A DNA stretch of 35,729 bases from CAZDUS01 sp964508705 (GTDB lineage Bacteria; Verrucomicrobiota; Kiritimatiellia; CAIKKV01; CAITUY01): contig CAZDUS010000019.1 in NCBI GenBank assembly GCA_964508705.1, positions 1 to 35,729 of the forward strand, read 5' to 3'. The position numbers were made by a program, and so were the translations under genes. This document shows, piece by piece, positions 16,614 through 25,030 of the stretch (positions are counted from its first letter, which is position 1; every line of letters starts with the position of its first letter). The notes under the pieces were generated by a model. The model was given only the letters and a program-made list of their open reading frames with translations, had not been told where the DNA came from and did no database searches.

Positions 16614-18062
16614 ATGAATAAAACATTGATTTATTTGGCATTTAGCTTCTTGTCTGGCGTTGCACTCGCCCAGACTGGCATCCCCTACAGCAATTCGTTC
16701 GAAACAATAGATGTTGGCTCTTCAATCCTAAGTAACGCCAACAATGAAGGTTGGTACGGGGCTCCTGAGGCCGTGGCCTTCGTGACAAACTTGGACTACG
16801 CGGCAAACCGCCATACGCCCATTGATGAATACCCCATGTTCGGAATGGATCCCTCAGCAGCTTCACATAGCAAGGTGTTGAAGTTTGATGTTTCAAACGG
16901 CGTAATCTCAAACCAATTTGCGGATAACCTCCTTACCGAAGTATGGCTCGACACAATGATTCAGCCTGTAAGGCTTGAAGATTTTCCAACCAATAGCCCC
17001 GTCTCAGATTCACAACTTTCGCTGGCCTTCGATACAAACGGTTATCTATGCGTCTATCACGGAATTCTAACAAATCGTACGATTGGGCTGCCGGCTGACT
17101 ATAAACAGTGGAGTGTAGTAAACAACCTCCTCGGACCAGTGCAAACGGGGAAATGGGTTCGAATAACCATTTTGATGAAGCACGAGTGGGAAGAAACGAC
17201 CATGTCTTACTTCAAAGTCCTAATCAACGGCATTGAATCAACAAGCCCTCTTGCCTATACGACCACTGACATCCTAACCTCGGAGTTTAACGGACCATGG
17301 TTCTTGTGCGCAAAATATCCAGATTACGGTGTTTCCACATTTAATAAAGTCACCTTGAGCGGCAGCGGCATGATTGATGATTTTGTTGTTGGCACCGCCA
17401 CTCCCAGCCACGCACCGTTTGTGTATGTAAACACCGTTGGCCGTGGCTCTGTAACCCCGTCAGGCATCGTTACCATCATGACCACGCCAGGCTCAACAAA
17501 CTTCAACATTCTTGCATCCAATTACTTCTATATCGCCAATGTATACACTGGCACCGTGGCAGGCACTTCTAACGCCGTTGACGTGACCGAAGGAGCCGAA
17601 TCATTAAATCTTGATTGGGCAAATATAGCCAGCCATTCAACGCTGTTTGTTACATTCTCCCCTTATTTGATATCAAATAATGTTCCCATTTACTGGATGG
17701 CAGATAAAGGATTGTCCACAAACGAAACTTATCCAACTTGGAATGACGTTGCTGCTTATGATGAAGATGGCGATGGAATGGTCACTTGGGCCGAATTTGT
17801 CGCGGGAACCCATCCCACAAATGAATTATCCGTGCTGAAAATCATTAGCCAGACATTCAGCAATGGCGCTCCACGGATTACATGGCTGAGCAGCGCAGAG
17901 GCAATCGCTCCCTATGCCATTCAGCTTGCCACGAATCTGACAGACGCAGTCTGGAGCAACGTGGCTGTTAATATTTCCGCCGACCTTAACGGTACAAACA
18001 ACCTCACGGTTGACACACCGCCTTCAACGCCAGCTTTCTATCGCGTGACCGTGACAAACTAA
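16614..18062 (+). CDS. Secreted protein with jelly-roll-like N-terminal region and calcium-loop motif
   Basis: I do not recognise a specific function. The ATG at 16614 has GGAG eight bases upstream and begins a clear signal peptide, MNKTLIYLAFSFLSGVALAQ; a TTG 17 codons earlier has no such support. The mature protein is about 460 residues. Residues 20-255 look like a beta-rich, concanavalin/LamG-like fold with typical phrases such as NSFE, KWVRITILM and GMIDDFVVG. Residues 260-370 look like a second beta domain. DEDGDGMVTWAEF near residue 400 resembles a dockerin/EF-hand calcium loop and is followed by VAGTHPTN, a pattern common in exported proteins of Verrucomicrobia-like bacteria. The C terminus is a small beta domain ending FYRVTVTN. 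It is more AT-rich than the flanking genes. Carbohydrate binding or surface attachment is possible but unproven. Confidence 0.6.
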   Translation: MNKTLIYLAFSFLSGVALAQTGIPYSNSFETIDVGSSILSNANNEGWYGAPEAVAFVTNLDYAANRHTPIDEYPMFGMDPSAASHSKVLKFDVSNGVISNQFADNLLTEVWLDTMIQPVRLEDFPTNSPVSDSQLSLAFDTNGYLCVYHGILTNRTIGLPADYKQWSVVNNLLGPVQTGKWVRITILMKHEWEETTMSYFKVLINGIESTSPLAYTTTDILTSEFNGPWFLCAKYPDYGVSTFNKVTLSGSGMIDDFVVGTATPSHAPFVYVNTVGRGSVTPSGIVTIMTTPGSTNFNILASNYFYIANVYTGTVAGTSNAVDVTEGAESLNLDWANIASHSTLFVTFSPYLISNNVPIYWMADKGLSTNETYPTWNDVAAYDEDGDGMVTWAEFVAGTHPTNELSVLKIISQTFSNGAPRITWLSSAEAIAPYAIQLATNLTDAVWSNVAVNISADLNGTNNLTVDTPPSTPAFYRVTVTN

Positions 18063-18080
18063 CCTGCTGACAGGCAGTAA

Positions 18081-18115
18081 ACAAAAAAGGCCGCATTAAA
18101 AGCGGCCTTTTTTGT
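18081..18115. terminator. Strong bidirectional intrinsic terminator
   Basis: GGCCGC (18089-18094) pairs with GCGGCC (18102-18107), and flanking A6 and T6 runs (18083-18088, 18108-18113) extend the stem. The T run serves the secreted-protein gene on the plus strand and the complementary run serves the one-carbon operon arriving on the minus strand. It lies 19 bases after the first gene's stop and 27 after the second's. Confidence 0.92.
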
Positions 18116-18141
18116 TTCTCAAATTCAACGTCCGTCAGGCA

Positions 18142-19398
18142 TTAATGCTTAAAACAACGCTGCCCGGTAAACACCATGGCAACATTAGCCTCATTACAAG
18201 CTTCGATCACCTCGTAATCCCGCTCGGACCCACCTGGCTGAATGACAGCCGTAATCCCTTCTTTGATCCCCACCTCAACTCCGTCCCTGAACGGGAAAAA
18301 GGCGTCCGAAACCATGCACGCACCAGACAGCCCACCTTTACAAGAGACGGTTTCTTCGTCTATTGCCGTCTTCTCACGCTCATCAGTTAAAGCCGCATAA
18401 GCAACCCCTCGCCTCTCCCAGCTTAGCCTGTCAGCGAAATTCCTGTAGGCCTTGTCCCGCGCGTATTGAGCCATTCCCACGCGATCCTGCCCCCCCGCAC
18501 CTATGCTGATCGTCACTCCATCTTTCACATAAAGAACTGAATTACTGGTAACACCACATTCAACCAGCCAACCAAACATTAAATCTCTTAATTCCTTGTC
18601 CGTAGGCAATCGAGTTACTTTATACTCCTTACCCTTGTAGGTGGCTTCAGCATTAACCACATCCTTCGCATCTCGCGAAACCGGAACAAACGAGGTTTGC
18701 ACGACAACTCCACCATCTACCAGCGATTTTATATCTAATGTCTTTTCCCCTGCAAACTCTCGCAGCCGCCCCATATTGCCAATTCGCATCACTCGCAAAT
18801 TCTTTTTCTTGGAAAAAACCTCCAAAACTCCGTCATCGAATTCAGGAGCAACCACTACTTCGGCGTAGTTCTCAGAAATCAGGCGGGCTGTTTCAACATC
18901 AACAGACCTATTGAGGGCAATCGCTCCACCAAACGCCGCGATCCTGTCTGCCATGTTGGCCTTCTTGTACGCATCAGCCAATGAATCAGCATAGGCCGCA
19001 CCACAAGGGTTGTTATGCTTTACAATCACCGCGCAAGGACTACCCGTCAAGTATCTCAATATGTTGAGCGCATTATCCACATCCGTAATGTTCGTTTTCC
19101 CGGGATGTTTGCCGGATTGCAACAGTTCGACATCTGAAGCCAAATAGCGCCCGGGCTGTATACAGGTCACTGCACCAAGAGATAAATTGCCACCTGTAAG
19201 TTTGAATAACGCCGCTTCTTGACCTGGATTTTCGCCGTATCGGAGACCCTTCCGAACATCATCAATTAGCCATGACACCTTTTCGTAGGACAAGGTTTGC
19301 CGCAATCCTTTGTCATCAATAAAAGCAATTTCCATCCGTGACGGAAAATGATCGTCCATGATTGTTTTGTAAGCCGACTTGAAGTCCTGTTTGGCCAT
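18142..19398 (-). CDS. purH: Stand-alone AICAR transformylase (PurH C-terminal domain only)
   Basis: The product matches only the AICAR formyltransferase half of bifunctional PurH, which moves a formyl group from 10-formyltetrahydrofolate to AICAR in purine synthesis. It has RYGENPGQEA near residue 40, the active-site segment KHNNPCGAAYA, a GAGGQDRVG region, SDAFFPFRDG and IQPGGSERD. The roughly 200-residue IMP cyclohydrolase domain that normally precedes it is absent: from this start only about 30 residues lie before the domain. The ATG at 19398 has AGGAGG about six bases upstream, so the short form is intended and not a truncation by frameshift (418 residues). It is last in the folate operon, where its cofactor is made. 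IMP cyclohydrolase must be encoded elsewhere. Single-domain forms are known in some archaea and bacteria. Confidence 0.9.
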   Translation of the reverse strand: MAKQDFKSAYKTIMDDHFPSRMEIAFIDDKGLRQTLSYEKVSWLIDDVRKGLRYGENPGQEAALFKLTGGNLSLGAVTCIQPGRYLASDVELLQSGKHPGKTNITDVDNALNILRYLTGSPCAVIVKHNNPCGAAYADSLADAYKKANMADRIAAFGGAIALNRSVDVETARLISENYAEVVVAPEFDDGVLEVFSKKKNLRVMRIGNMGRLREFAGEKTLDIKSLVDGGVVVQTSFVPVSRDAKDVVNAEATYKGKEYKVTRLPTDKELRDLMFGWLVECGVTSNSVLYVKDGVTISIGAGGQDRVGMAQYARDKAYRNFADRLSWERRGVAYAALTDEREKTAIDEETVSCKGGLSGACMVSDAFFPFRDGVEVGIKEGITAVIQPGGSERDYEVIEACNEANVAMVFTGQRCFKH

Positions 19399-19428
19399 GC
19401 GCGCCTCCTGTGCAAACACATCTCACAA

Positions 19429-19455
19429 GGCGCCGTTTAACGAAACACTGGCGCC
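19429..19455 (-). other. Intercistronic hairpin between folD and the AICAR transformylase gene
   Basis: In the 107-base gap between the two genes, two GGCGCC blocks (19429-19434 and 19450-19455) can pair, with GTTT/AAAC pairing inside and a three-base bulge. No U-run follows. It may mark an RNA-processing point that sets different levels for the last gene. Confidence 0.35.
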
Positions 19456-19505
19456 ACTGTCACGCTCGGCACCATACCTTACTCCCCTGCCGAAAACAAC
19501 AAGAC

Positions 19506-20390
19506 TTACAATCCGTGTGCTCTCTTGGCGGATTCAACCGTGTTGTACAGCAACATGGTGATGGTCATTGGCCCAACGCCACCCGGAACCGGCGTAATCA
19601 TGCTGGCTTTCGCTAGGCATCCCTCATAGTCCACATCACCCACCAGCCGAAATCCTTGTTTCCTGGACACGTCATCAACACGGTTCACCCCCACATCAAT
19701 CACCACGGCCCCGTCCTTTATCATGTCCGCGGTTACTGTGTTTGGACGCCCAACTGCAGCTATGACGACATCCGCTTGCTTTGTGAAATGCGCAATGTCC
19801 TTGGTTCGCGTGTGGCATACGGTAACCGTGGCGTTTGCATGCTTGCCTTTCGCCATCAGCATGTTTGCCAATGGCTTTCCAACGATATTACTGCGCCCCA
19901 CAATGACAACATGCGCCCCATCAATCTGCACACCGCTTCGCGCAAGCATCTGTACTACCCCATGGGGCGTGCACGGCAGAAACGCTTTTTCGCCAACCAC
20001 CATTCGCCCAACATTCATCGGATGAAAACCATCCACATCCTTGTCGGGATCAATGGCCAGTAATACCTCTGCCTCGTCTAAATGTTTCGGCAACGGTAAC
20101 TGCACAAGAATTCCGTTGATACGCGGATCCGCGTTCATTTTCTTAACTAATGCGATTAAGTCTTTTTGACTGGTCGTCGCCGGCAAACGGTTGTCATCCG
20201 AGAAAATACCAGCCTCATGACAGGCTTTTTCCTTGGCCGTCACGTATGATTTTGACGCCGGATCATCTCCCACCAAAATAACACCCAGCCCGGGCGTAAC
20301 CCCTTTTGCTTTCATGTGGCAGACTTCATCGGCTAATTCGCCGCGAATTTTTGCCGCAAGTTCTTTCCCGTCAATTACTCTCGCTGTCAC
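19506..20390 (-). CDS. folD: Bifunctional methylene-THF dehydrogenase / methenyl-THF cyclohydrolase
   Basis: FolD interconverts 5,10-methylene-, 5,10-methenyl- and 10-formyltetrahydrofolate in the cytosol, usually with NADP. Signatures are GVILVGDDPASKSYVTAKEK with the catalytic Lys, GILVQLPLPKHLD, DKDVDGFHPMNVG, the CTPHG segment and the dinucleotide-binding GRSNIVGKPLANML. PGGVGPMT near the C terminus is also standard. The start is GTG at 20390, with GGAGGTGG about six bases upstream; an ATG 13 codons earlier has no such site. The 294-residue length is typical. It lies 46 bases after metF, between metF and the AICAR transformylase gene, consistent with a folate one-carbon operon. Confidence 0.95.
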   Translation of the reverse strand: MTARVIDGKELAAKIRGELADEVCHMKAKGVTPGLGVILVGDDPASKSYVTAKEKACHEAGIFSDDNRLPATTSQKDLIALVKKMNADPRINGILVQLPLPKHLDEAEVLLAIDPDKDVDGFHPMNVGRMVVGEKAFLPCTPHGVVQMLARSGVQIDGAHVVIVGRSNIVGKPLANMLMAKGKHANATVTVCHTRTKDIAHFTKQADVVIAAVGRPNTVTADMIKDGAVVIDVGVNRVDDVSRKQGFRLVGDVDYEGCLAKASMITPVPGGVGPMTITMLLYNTVESAKRAHGL

Positions 20391-20436
20391 AAATCCACCT
20401 CCACTCGCTATTACACACGCGCCTGACAAATTTTTC

Positions 20437-21231
20437 CTAAGCCCAATAGCCTTTCAACAGAGGCATTTGGGTCTTGTGCCCAACCATGGCCAAGTACATA
20501 CCACAGCCAGCGTATATTGTCTGTAGCTCCTTAAGATTAGCCATCGGATCGTATGGCACATCTTCAGGTATGGTGTACCCCACGCATTCGGAAAGCAAAT
20601 GCAGCTTCTTTGACATCCAACACTCAACAAATACCGGCACGCCGTGCTTGAGTAGACCCAGCACCCTTTCATCCCGACCAAGCACAGGCTGGGTGCAAAT
20701 GAACTGGGCGCCAGCCTCAAGTTTCCGATGCAGTTTCTCCACCTCATGATCCTGTGGCTCATACGGGTTGAACGCCACCCCCAGCGCAAAAACTCCTGGA
20801 TACGCTTTATGGATATAGGCAACCAATTCAACTGCGGTGACCGCATTGCATGTTAATCCAATCGCTTGCGGCTGCAATCTAGGTAACCTCTCATTCCCGT
20901 CACCGGAAACAACCAACACGTCCTTTACCCCTAATGAAGCACTCGTATCCAAAATCCTGTGCAAGTCGTCTTTTGTATGAAATGTATTCAAGTGCACCGA
21001 AAGTTGCCCGGGCTTTACATCCAATCCGAGCTCCGGAATAATATCCGTCGCCTGGAAACTAAGGTGCCCCATCGGATTATCCGTAATACAAGCGACATGC
21101 CCTCCTTCCATCACTTGATTGAATTTGGCGGCAAACTTCTCAAGATCGCCTTCCAAATCCTGCGTGCTCTGCTTCGGAGTCACCACTTCTACGTGATAAA
21201 CCTTTTTAACAATATCGTTTTGCACTGTCAT
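20437..21231 (-). CDS. metF: Methylenetetrahydrofolate reductase-like protein
   Basis: This 264-residue TIM-barrel flavoprotein of the MetF family interconverts 5,10-methylene- and 5-methyltetrahydrofolate. The N-terminal catalytic Glu lies in YHVEVVTPK, the counterpart of EFFPPK in E. coli MetF, and VLVVSGDG corresponds to the conserved RGD loop. GVAFNPYEPQDHEVEKLHRK and FICTQPVLGRD are also typical. The ATG at 21231 follows a GGCGGGAT ribosome-binding site and lies 22 bases after fhs; the frame runs upstream into fhs, which is rejected. It is divergent from the enterobacterial form and closer in style to short MetF proteins of acetogenic or methyl-metabolising bacteria. No MetV partner gene is adjacent, so the electron donor (NADH, NADPH or ferredoxin) cannot be told. 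Confidence 0.85.
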   Translation of the reverse strand: MTVQNDIVKKVYHVEVVTPKQSTQDLEGDLEKFAAKFNQVMEGGHVACITDNPMGHLSFQATDIIPELGLDVKPGQLSVHLNTFHTKDDLHRILDTSASLGVKDVLVVSGDGNERLPRLQPQAIGLTCNAVTAVELVAYIHKAYPGVFALGVAFNPYEPQDHEVEKLHRKLEAGAQFICTQPVLGRDERVLGLLKHGVPVFVECWMSKKLHLLSECVGYTIPEDVPYDPMANLKELQTIYAGCGMYLAMVGHKTQMPLLKGYWA

Positions 21232-21253
21232 TATCCCGCCCCCGCTTTGTAAT

Positions 21254-23026
21254 TTAAAATAGACCTCGAACCCTGCCCGTCTGAACATCAATGTCGATGT
21301 TTGTAAACGCGGGTTCCGATGCCATCCCAGGCATCAGTTTAATATCCCCGGCGACGGGCACCACAAATCCTGCCCCGCGATACACCAGAATGTCTCGAAT
21401 AGGGAGTGTCCATCCCTTAGGTCGACCTTTCACATCAGGCTCATGGGAGAGACTTAAGTGAGTCTTCACCATGCAGGTCCCGAGAGCCGATGTCGCCGGA
21501 TCCGCCTCAAATCGCTTCACCTTCTCCATCGCTTCTGCGCTATAGGTAACACCATCAGCTCCGTATATCTCTCTGGCGATGATTTCAATACGCCTCCGGA
21601 GTGGAGTGGAGAGATCATAAAGAAATTTGAAATCATTCTTCTCGTTTGCTGCTTCCACGACCACCTCAGCCAGTTCACGAGCTCCTTCGCCTCCTTTAAG
21701 CCAATGCTGCGAAAGCGCCGCATAGGCACCATTTGACTCGGCAACCCTGCGAACCAAGGCGACTTCAGCAGGCGTATCCGTATGGAAACTATTGATGCAA
21801 ACCACAGGCCTGACGCCACTCTTCTTCACAATGTCAATGTGGGCCACCAGATTTTCACAACCCTTCTCAAGAAGACCCAGATTTTCACGTGTATAAGCCT
21901 CGTCAAGTCTCGCACCAGGTTTAACCGCTGGACCGCCCCCGTGCATCTTAAGGGCGCGTATTGTAGCCACAATAACCACTGCGCTAGGATTTAAACCTGA
22001 ACTCCTGCACTTCAGATTCCAGAATTTTTCAAATCCTATATCCGCCGCGAATCCACTCTCGGTAACATGGTACTCGGCCAGTCGCGCGCCAATCATATCG
22101 GCAATAACGGAACTCTGCCCGATGGCTATATTGGCGAAAGGACCCGCATGAACAAAAATGGGCTGTCCTTCGATTGTCTGCAGAAGATTTGGATTAATGG
22201 CATCTACAAGCCAAGCCGCCATGGCCCCATCCACTTTCAAATCTGCAGTGGTAATTTCCTTGCCGTCTTTATCTAACGCCACAACCATTTTCGCCAAGCG
22301 CTCCCGAAGATCCTTTAGGTCTTTGGCTACAGCTAGAATGGCCATCACCTCACTGCCAACGGAGATCTGAAAACCAGATTCCATCTCAAAGCCGTCCATC
22401 TTTCCACCACGGCCCATAATAATGTTTCTCAGGCCTTGTGCGCACAAGTCGATGCACCATTTTATCGCCACCCGTTTGGGATCGATGTTCAATCGTCTAA
22501 TGCCCGTACGAGCTAGACGAGCATCATCATAGTTGCTCTCATGCTGCATCCGGGCATTCAACGCCACCATGGCCAAGTTATGGGCGTTGGTTATGGAGTC
22601 AATATCTCCGGTCAACCGTATGGAAAATGGCGCCAAAGGAATACACTGCGCCAGCCCTCCCCCAGCTGCGGAACCCTTGATATTGAATGTCGGCCCTCCA
22701 CTGGGTTGCCGAATCGCCCCCGTCACTGTCTTGCCTATCTTTCCAAGCCCCTGAACAAGGCCTATCGTTGTGGTCGTCTTGCCTTCTCCGAGAGGGGTGG
22801 GAGTAATGGCTGTCACATCAATGTACTTCCCACATGGTCGCTGACCGATCCGGGCCATGACCATACGCTGATCCACCTTGGCTAGGTTTCTCCCCATCGG
22901 TATGACTTCATCAGGCAACAACCCCATCTCAGCCGCCAAGTCAGAAATGGATCTCATAAACGGCTCTGCCGCCTCGGCAATCTGCCAATCCTTCATTTTG
23001 GTTGGGTCCAATGTCGGTCTACTCAT
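21254..23026 (-). CDS. fhs: Formate-tetrahydrofolate ligase
   Basis: Fhs makes 10-formyltetrahydrofolate from formate, ATP and tetrahydrofolate. The reaction is reversible and can yield ATP when methyl groups are oxidised to formate. The product is 590 residues, slightly longer than the usual 555-560 because of an N-terminal lead-in. The P-loop TPTPLGEGKTTTTIG and FNIKGSAAGGG are present, as are LTGDIDSITNAHNL and the C-terminal PGMASEPAFTNIDID. GAGG lies eight bases before the ATG. It follows the pterin methyltransferase by 43 bases and precedes metF by 22. With FolD and MetF it completes the folate methyl branch of the Wood-Ljungdahl pathway. Confidence 0.97.
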   Translation of the reverse strand: MSRPTLDPTKMKDWQIAEAAEPFMRSISDLAAEMGLLPDEVIPMGRNLAKVDQRMVMARIGQRPCGKYIDVTAITPTPLGEGKTTTTIGLVQGLGKIGKTVTGAIRQPSGGPTFNIKGSAAGGGLAQCIPLAPFSIRLTGDIDSITNAHNLAMVALNARMQHESNYDDARLARTGIRRLNIDPKRVAIKWCIDLCAQGLRNIIMGRGGKMDGFEMESGFQISVGSEVMAILAVAKDLKDLRERLAKMVVALDKDGKEITTADLKVDGAMAAWLVDAINPNLLQTIEGQPIFVHAGPFANIAIGQSSVIADMIGARLAEYHVTESGFAADIGFEKFWNLKCRSSGLNPSAVVIVATIRALKMHGGGPAVKPGARLDEAYTRENLGLLEKGCENLVAHIDIVKKSGVRPVVCINSFHTDTPAEVALVRRVAESNGAYAALSQHWLKGGEGARELAEVVVEAANEKNDFKFLYDLSTPLRRRIEIIAREIYGADGVTYSAEAMEKVKRFEADPATSALGTCMVKTHLSLSHEPDVKGRPKGWTLPIRDILVYRGAGFVVPVAGDIKLMPGMASEPAFTNIDIDVQTGRVRGLF

Positions 23027-23069
23027 ACCTGCATCCTCATTTTCTTATGCCTGCTTTGTGAGTGAATAA

Positions 23070-24092
23070 TTATTCAGCACCAAGACGACCTTCCCGATGC
23101 GCTAAGATGTACTCCACTCCGAAAAGATCCTCTCCGGAAAGTAATGCTTTGGCCAAACCGAAAGCCTCCGTAGTCGTATCCACTTGGGAAAGAATTTTGC
23201 TGTTCATCTGCAACGGATCCAAAATTCCACTGTCAGCCCCCGCTTCTACAGCCAACCATGTAAACACCTGATTGATCAGCTTTCTGGCGGGCATACCAAA
23301 GGAAACATTGCTCAACCCTCCTGTAATATGCACGTCTGGACCATACTGCCGCCGAATAGCAACCACTGAATCAAGAAACCCTTTGGCATTATTCGAATCC
23401 GTGGCTATAGGAAAGACCAGCGGATCAATGTAAACATCACCGCCTCGAATCCCCGCCGCTTCAAGCTTGGGCATCAACTTCGCAATATTCGCCAATCGCT
23501 GTTCAGTGTCGGATGGCAAATCCTTCTCACCGGCGGCTGAAGCTATCACAACCGCCTTGAATTCCCGCGACACCTCTATCGCCTCTTGACGCTCCAACGA
23601 TACGGAATTCACCATTGGCCGTCCTCGCCCTGAATCACACGCTTCAAGCCCCGATCTAAGTATGTTTGGATTGGATGAATCGATACTCAATGACAGTCGA
23701 CTTCTTGCTTGAACCACACTCGCCACCCATCGAATAGCTCGGCAGCGCTCCTCAATGTCCGTACTGAATTCATCGACATTCACGTCCAAATACGTTGCGT
23801 CTGCCTGTTCCTGCCTCTGCGCCAGATATCCCACATAATCAACAGCTGCAGCCTTGTCGGCTTCATTACCATATAGTCCCTGCCAGACAGCAACCGCACA
23901 GTGCTTCACCTTGCCACTCTCCCAATCAGCAGTCTTTAGGAATGCGGCGGGGATAGGCAAATACCGAGTATCCCCTTTGAATCCATAAACGATGGCATGC
24001 TCTCCCTCTTTCAGAGGTTTCACAAAATTACCACCCACTTTGTAGACACGCGTACAGTGAATGTTCTCGCCTACAACGATCAGTTTTTTCAT
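23070..24092 (-). CDS. Pterin-binding methyltransferase (methyl-THF:corrinoid type)
   Basis: The protein has the dihydropteroate-synthase-like TIM barrel that binds methyltetrahydrofolate in AcsE, MtgA and the folate module of MetH. Conserved positions are GENIH (8-12, in place of GERIN), LDVNVDEF (102-109), D138 in SIDSS, N162 in VNSVSLE, DPLVFPI (223-229) and GLSNVSFGMPARKLIN. The reaction is expected to be methyl transfer between tetrahydrofolate and a corrinoid protein. Relative to AcsE it carries about 45 extra residues after the first strand (about 13-75), including RYLPIPAAFLKTADWESGKV. No corrinoid or cobalamin-binding gene is adjacent. GGGAG lies eight bases before the ATG and the gap to the upstream homocysteine methyltransferase gene is 23 bases. 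A dihydropteroate synthase role is unlikely given the methyl-THF-type ending and neighbours. Confidence 0.8.
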   Translation of the reverse strand: MKKLIVVGENIHCTRVYKVGGNFVKPLKEGEHAIVYGFKGDTRYLPIPAAFLKTADWESGKVKHCAVAVWQGLYGNEADKAAAVDYVGYLAQRQEQADATYLDVNVDEFSTDIEERCRAIRWVASVVQARSRLSLSIDSSNPNILRSGLEACDSGRGRPMVNSVSLERQEAIEVSREFKAVVIASAAGEKDLPSDTEQRLANIAKLMPKLEAAGIRGGDVYIDPLVFPIATDSNNAKGFLDSVVAIRRQYGPDVHITGGLSNVSFGMPARKLINQVFTWLAVEAGADSGILDPLQMNSKILSQVDTTTEAFGLAKALLSGEDLFGVEYILAHREGRLGAE

Positions 24093-24115
24093 TTAGGTCT
24101 CTCCCTTCAAAATCC

Positions 24116-25030
24116 TTAGCGTATTGAACTGTTGGAACTCTGCTGACCCTTCAAGGCCTTGCCTATCGCTCTAATATGTTCCGGAGTGGTGCCACAACAA
24201 CCACCAACAATCGACGCCCCAGCCTCAATTACCGTCGGAATCCATCCCGCTGTGTCGTTTGGCGCTTCAGGAAAGAAATCCACTCCATTTACATTCTTTG
24301 GCAACCCGGCATTAGCCTGAACCATGATAGGCACTCCCGGAACAGCCAGCCGCATTGCTTTGACAATCTCGACCATCTGCTCCATGCCCTGCCCACAGTT
24401 CGCACCGACAATATGTGCTCCGGATTCAACAGCCAATCTTGCGGCTTCTGCGGGCGTAACCCCCATCATCGTGTGATAGCCACCATCCGCAGTTCGTTGA
24501 AAAGTGAAGGTGCAAATAATCTCCAAGCTCCCCTGTTCCTTTGCCGCCCGAATGGCCAGGCCAGCTTCATCAAGGGCTGACATTGTCTCAATACACACGG
24601 CGTCAGCCCCTCCTGCGGCCAGCGCATTTACTTGCTCCTGAAACGCCGTAAACAGCTCCCCTTCTGTCACGTCTTCCATTAATAACATCTTCCCGGTAGG
24701 ACCAACCGAAGCAATAACATGCCTGTCACTCCCTGCAGCTTCTCTGGAAATCCCTGCCGCCGCCCTGTTAAGCTCCACAACGCGTTCCCCCAGGCCAAAA
24801 TATTCCAGCTTGAATCGTGTGCCACCAAAGCTATTGGTCTCAATCATGTCACAGCCCGCTTCCACATAACTGCGAGCCACATCCAAAACATCACTTCTAC
24901 GCTCCACTGACCATAACTCAGGACATTCCCCTGGTTTCAAACCCTTCTTCTGCAAAAAGGTCCCCCATGCTCCATCCGAAAGAAGCAACTCACCAGACTT
25001 CACTCTCTGAACAATCCTTTTCACACACAT
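24116..25030 (-). CDS. Homocysteine S-methyltransferase domain protein (MetH N-terminal module-like)
   Basis: This is a 304-residue zinc-dependent TIM-barrel protein of the homocysteine-binding family shared by MetH module 1, BHMT and MmuM. The three zinc ligands are clear: Cys212 in GANCG and Cys278/Cys279 in GGCCGT. LSDGAWGTFLQ at the N terminus, IETNSFGGTRFKLE and SVGPTGKMLL match MetH module 1 and bacterial relatives. The likely reaction makes methionine from homocysteine with a methyl-corrinoid or another methyl donor. The ATG at 25030 lies only two or three bases after AGGAG, so the in-frame GTG at 25024, eight bases from AGGAG, may be the real start. It is first in the operon, divergent from the PocR/AraC regulator, and the pterin-binding gene follows after 23 bases. 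Confidence 0.85.
   Translation of the reverse strand: MCVKRIVQRVKSGELLLSDGAWGTFLQKKGLKPGECPELWSVERRSDVLDVARSYVEAGCDMIETNSFGGTRFKLEYFGLGERVVELNRAAAGISREAAGSDRHVIASVGPTGKMLLMEDVTEGELFTAFQEQVNALAAGGADAVCIETMSALDEAGLAIRAAKEQGSLEIICTFTFQRTADGGYHTMMGVTPAEAARLAVESGAHIVGANCGQGMEQMVEIVKAMRLAVPGVPIMVQANAGLPKNVNGVDFFPEAPNDTAGWIPTVIEAGASIVGGCCGTTPEHIRAIGKALKGQQSSNSSIR

Noticed and set aside
23063..23076. A perfect 14-bp palindrome (TGAATAATTATTCA) at the end of the pterin methyltransferase gene
   Set aside because: It is AT-rich, and about two such palindromes are expected by chance in a window this size.
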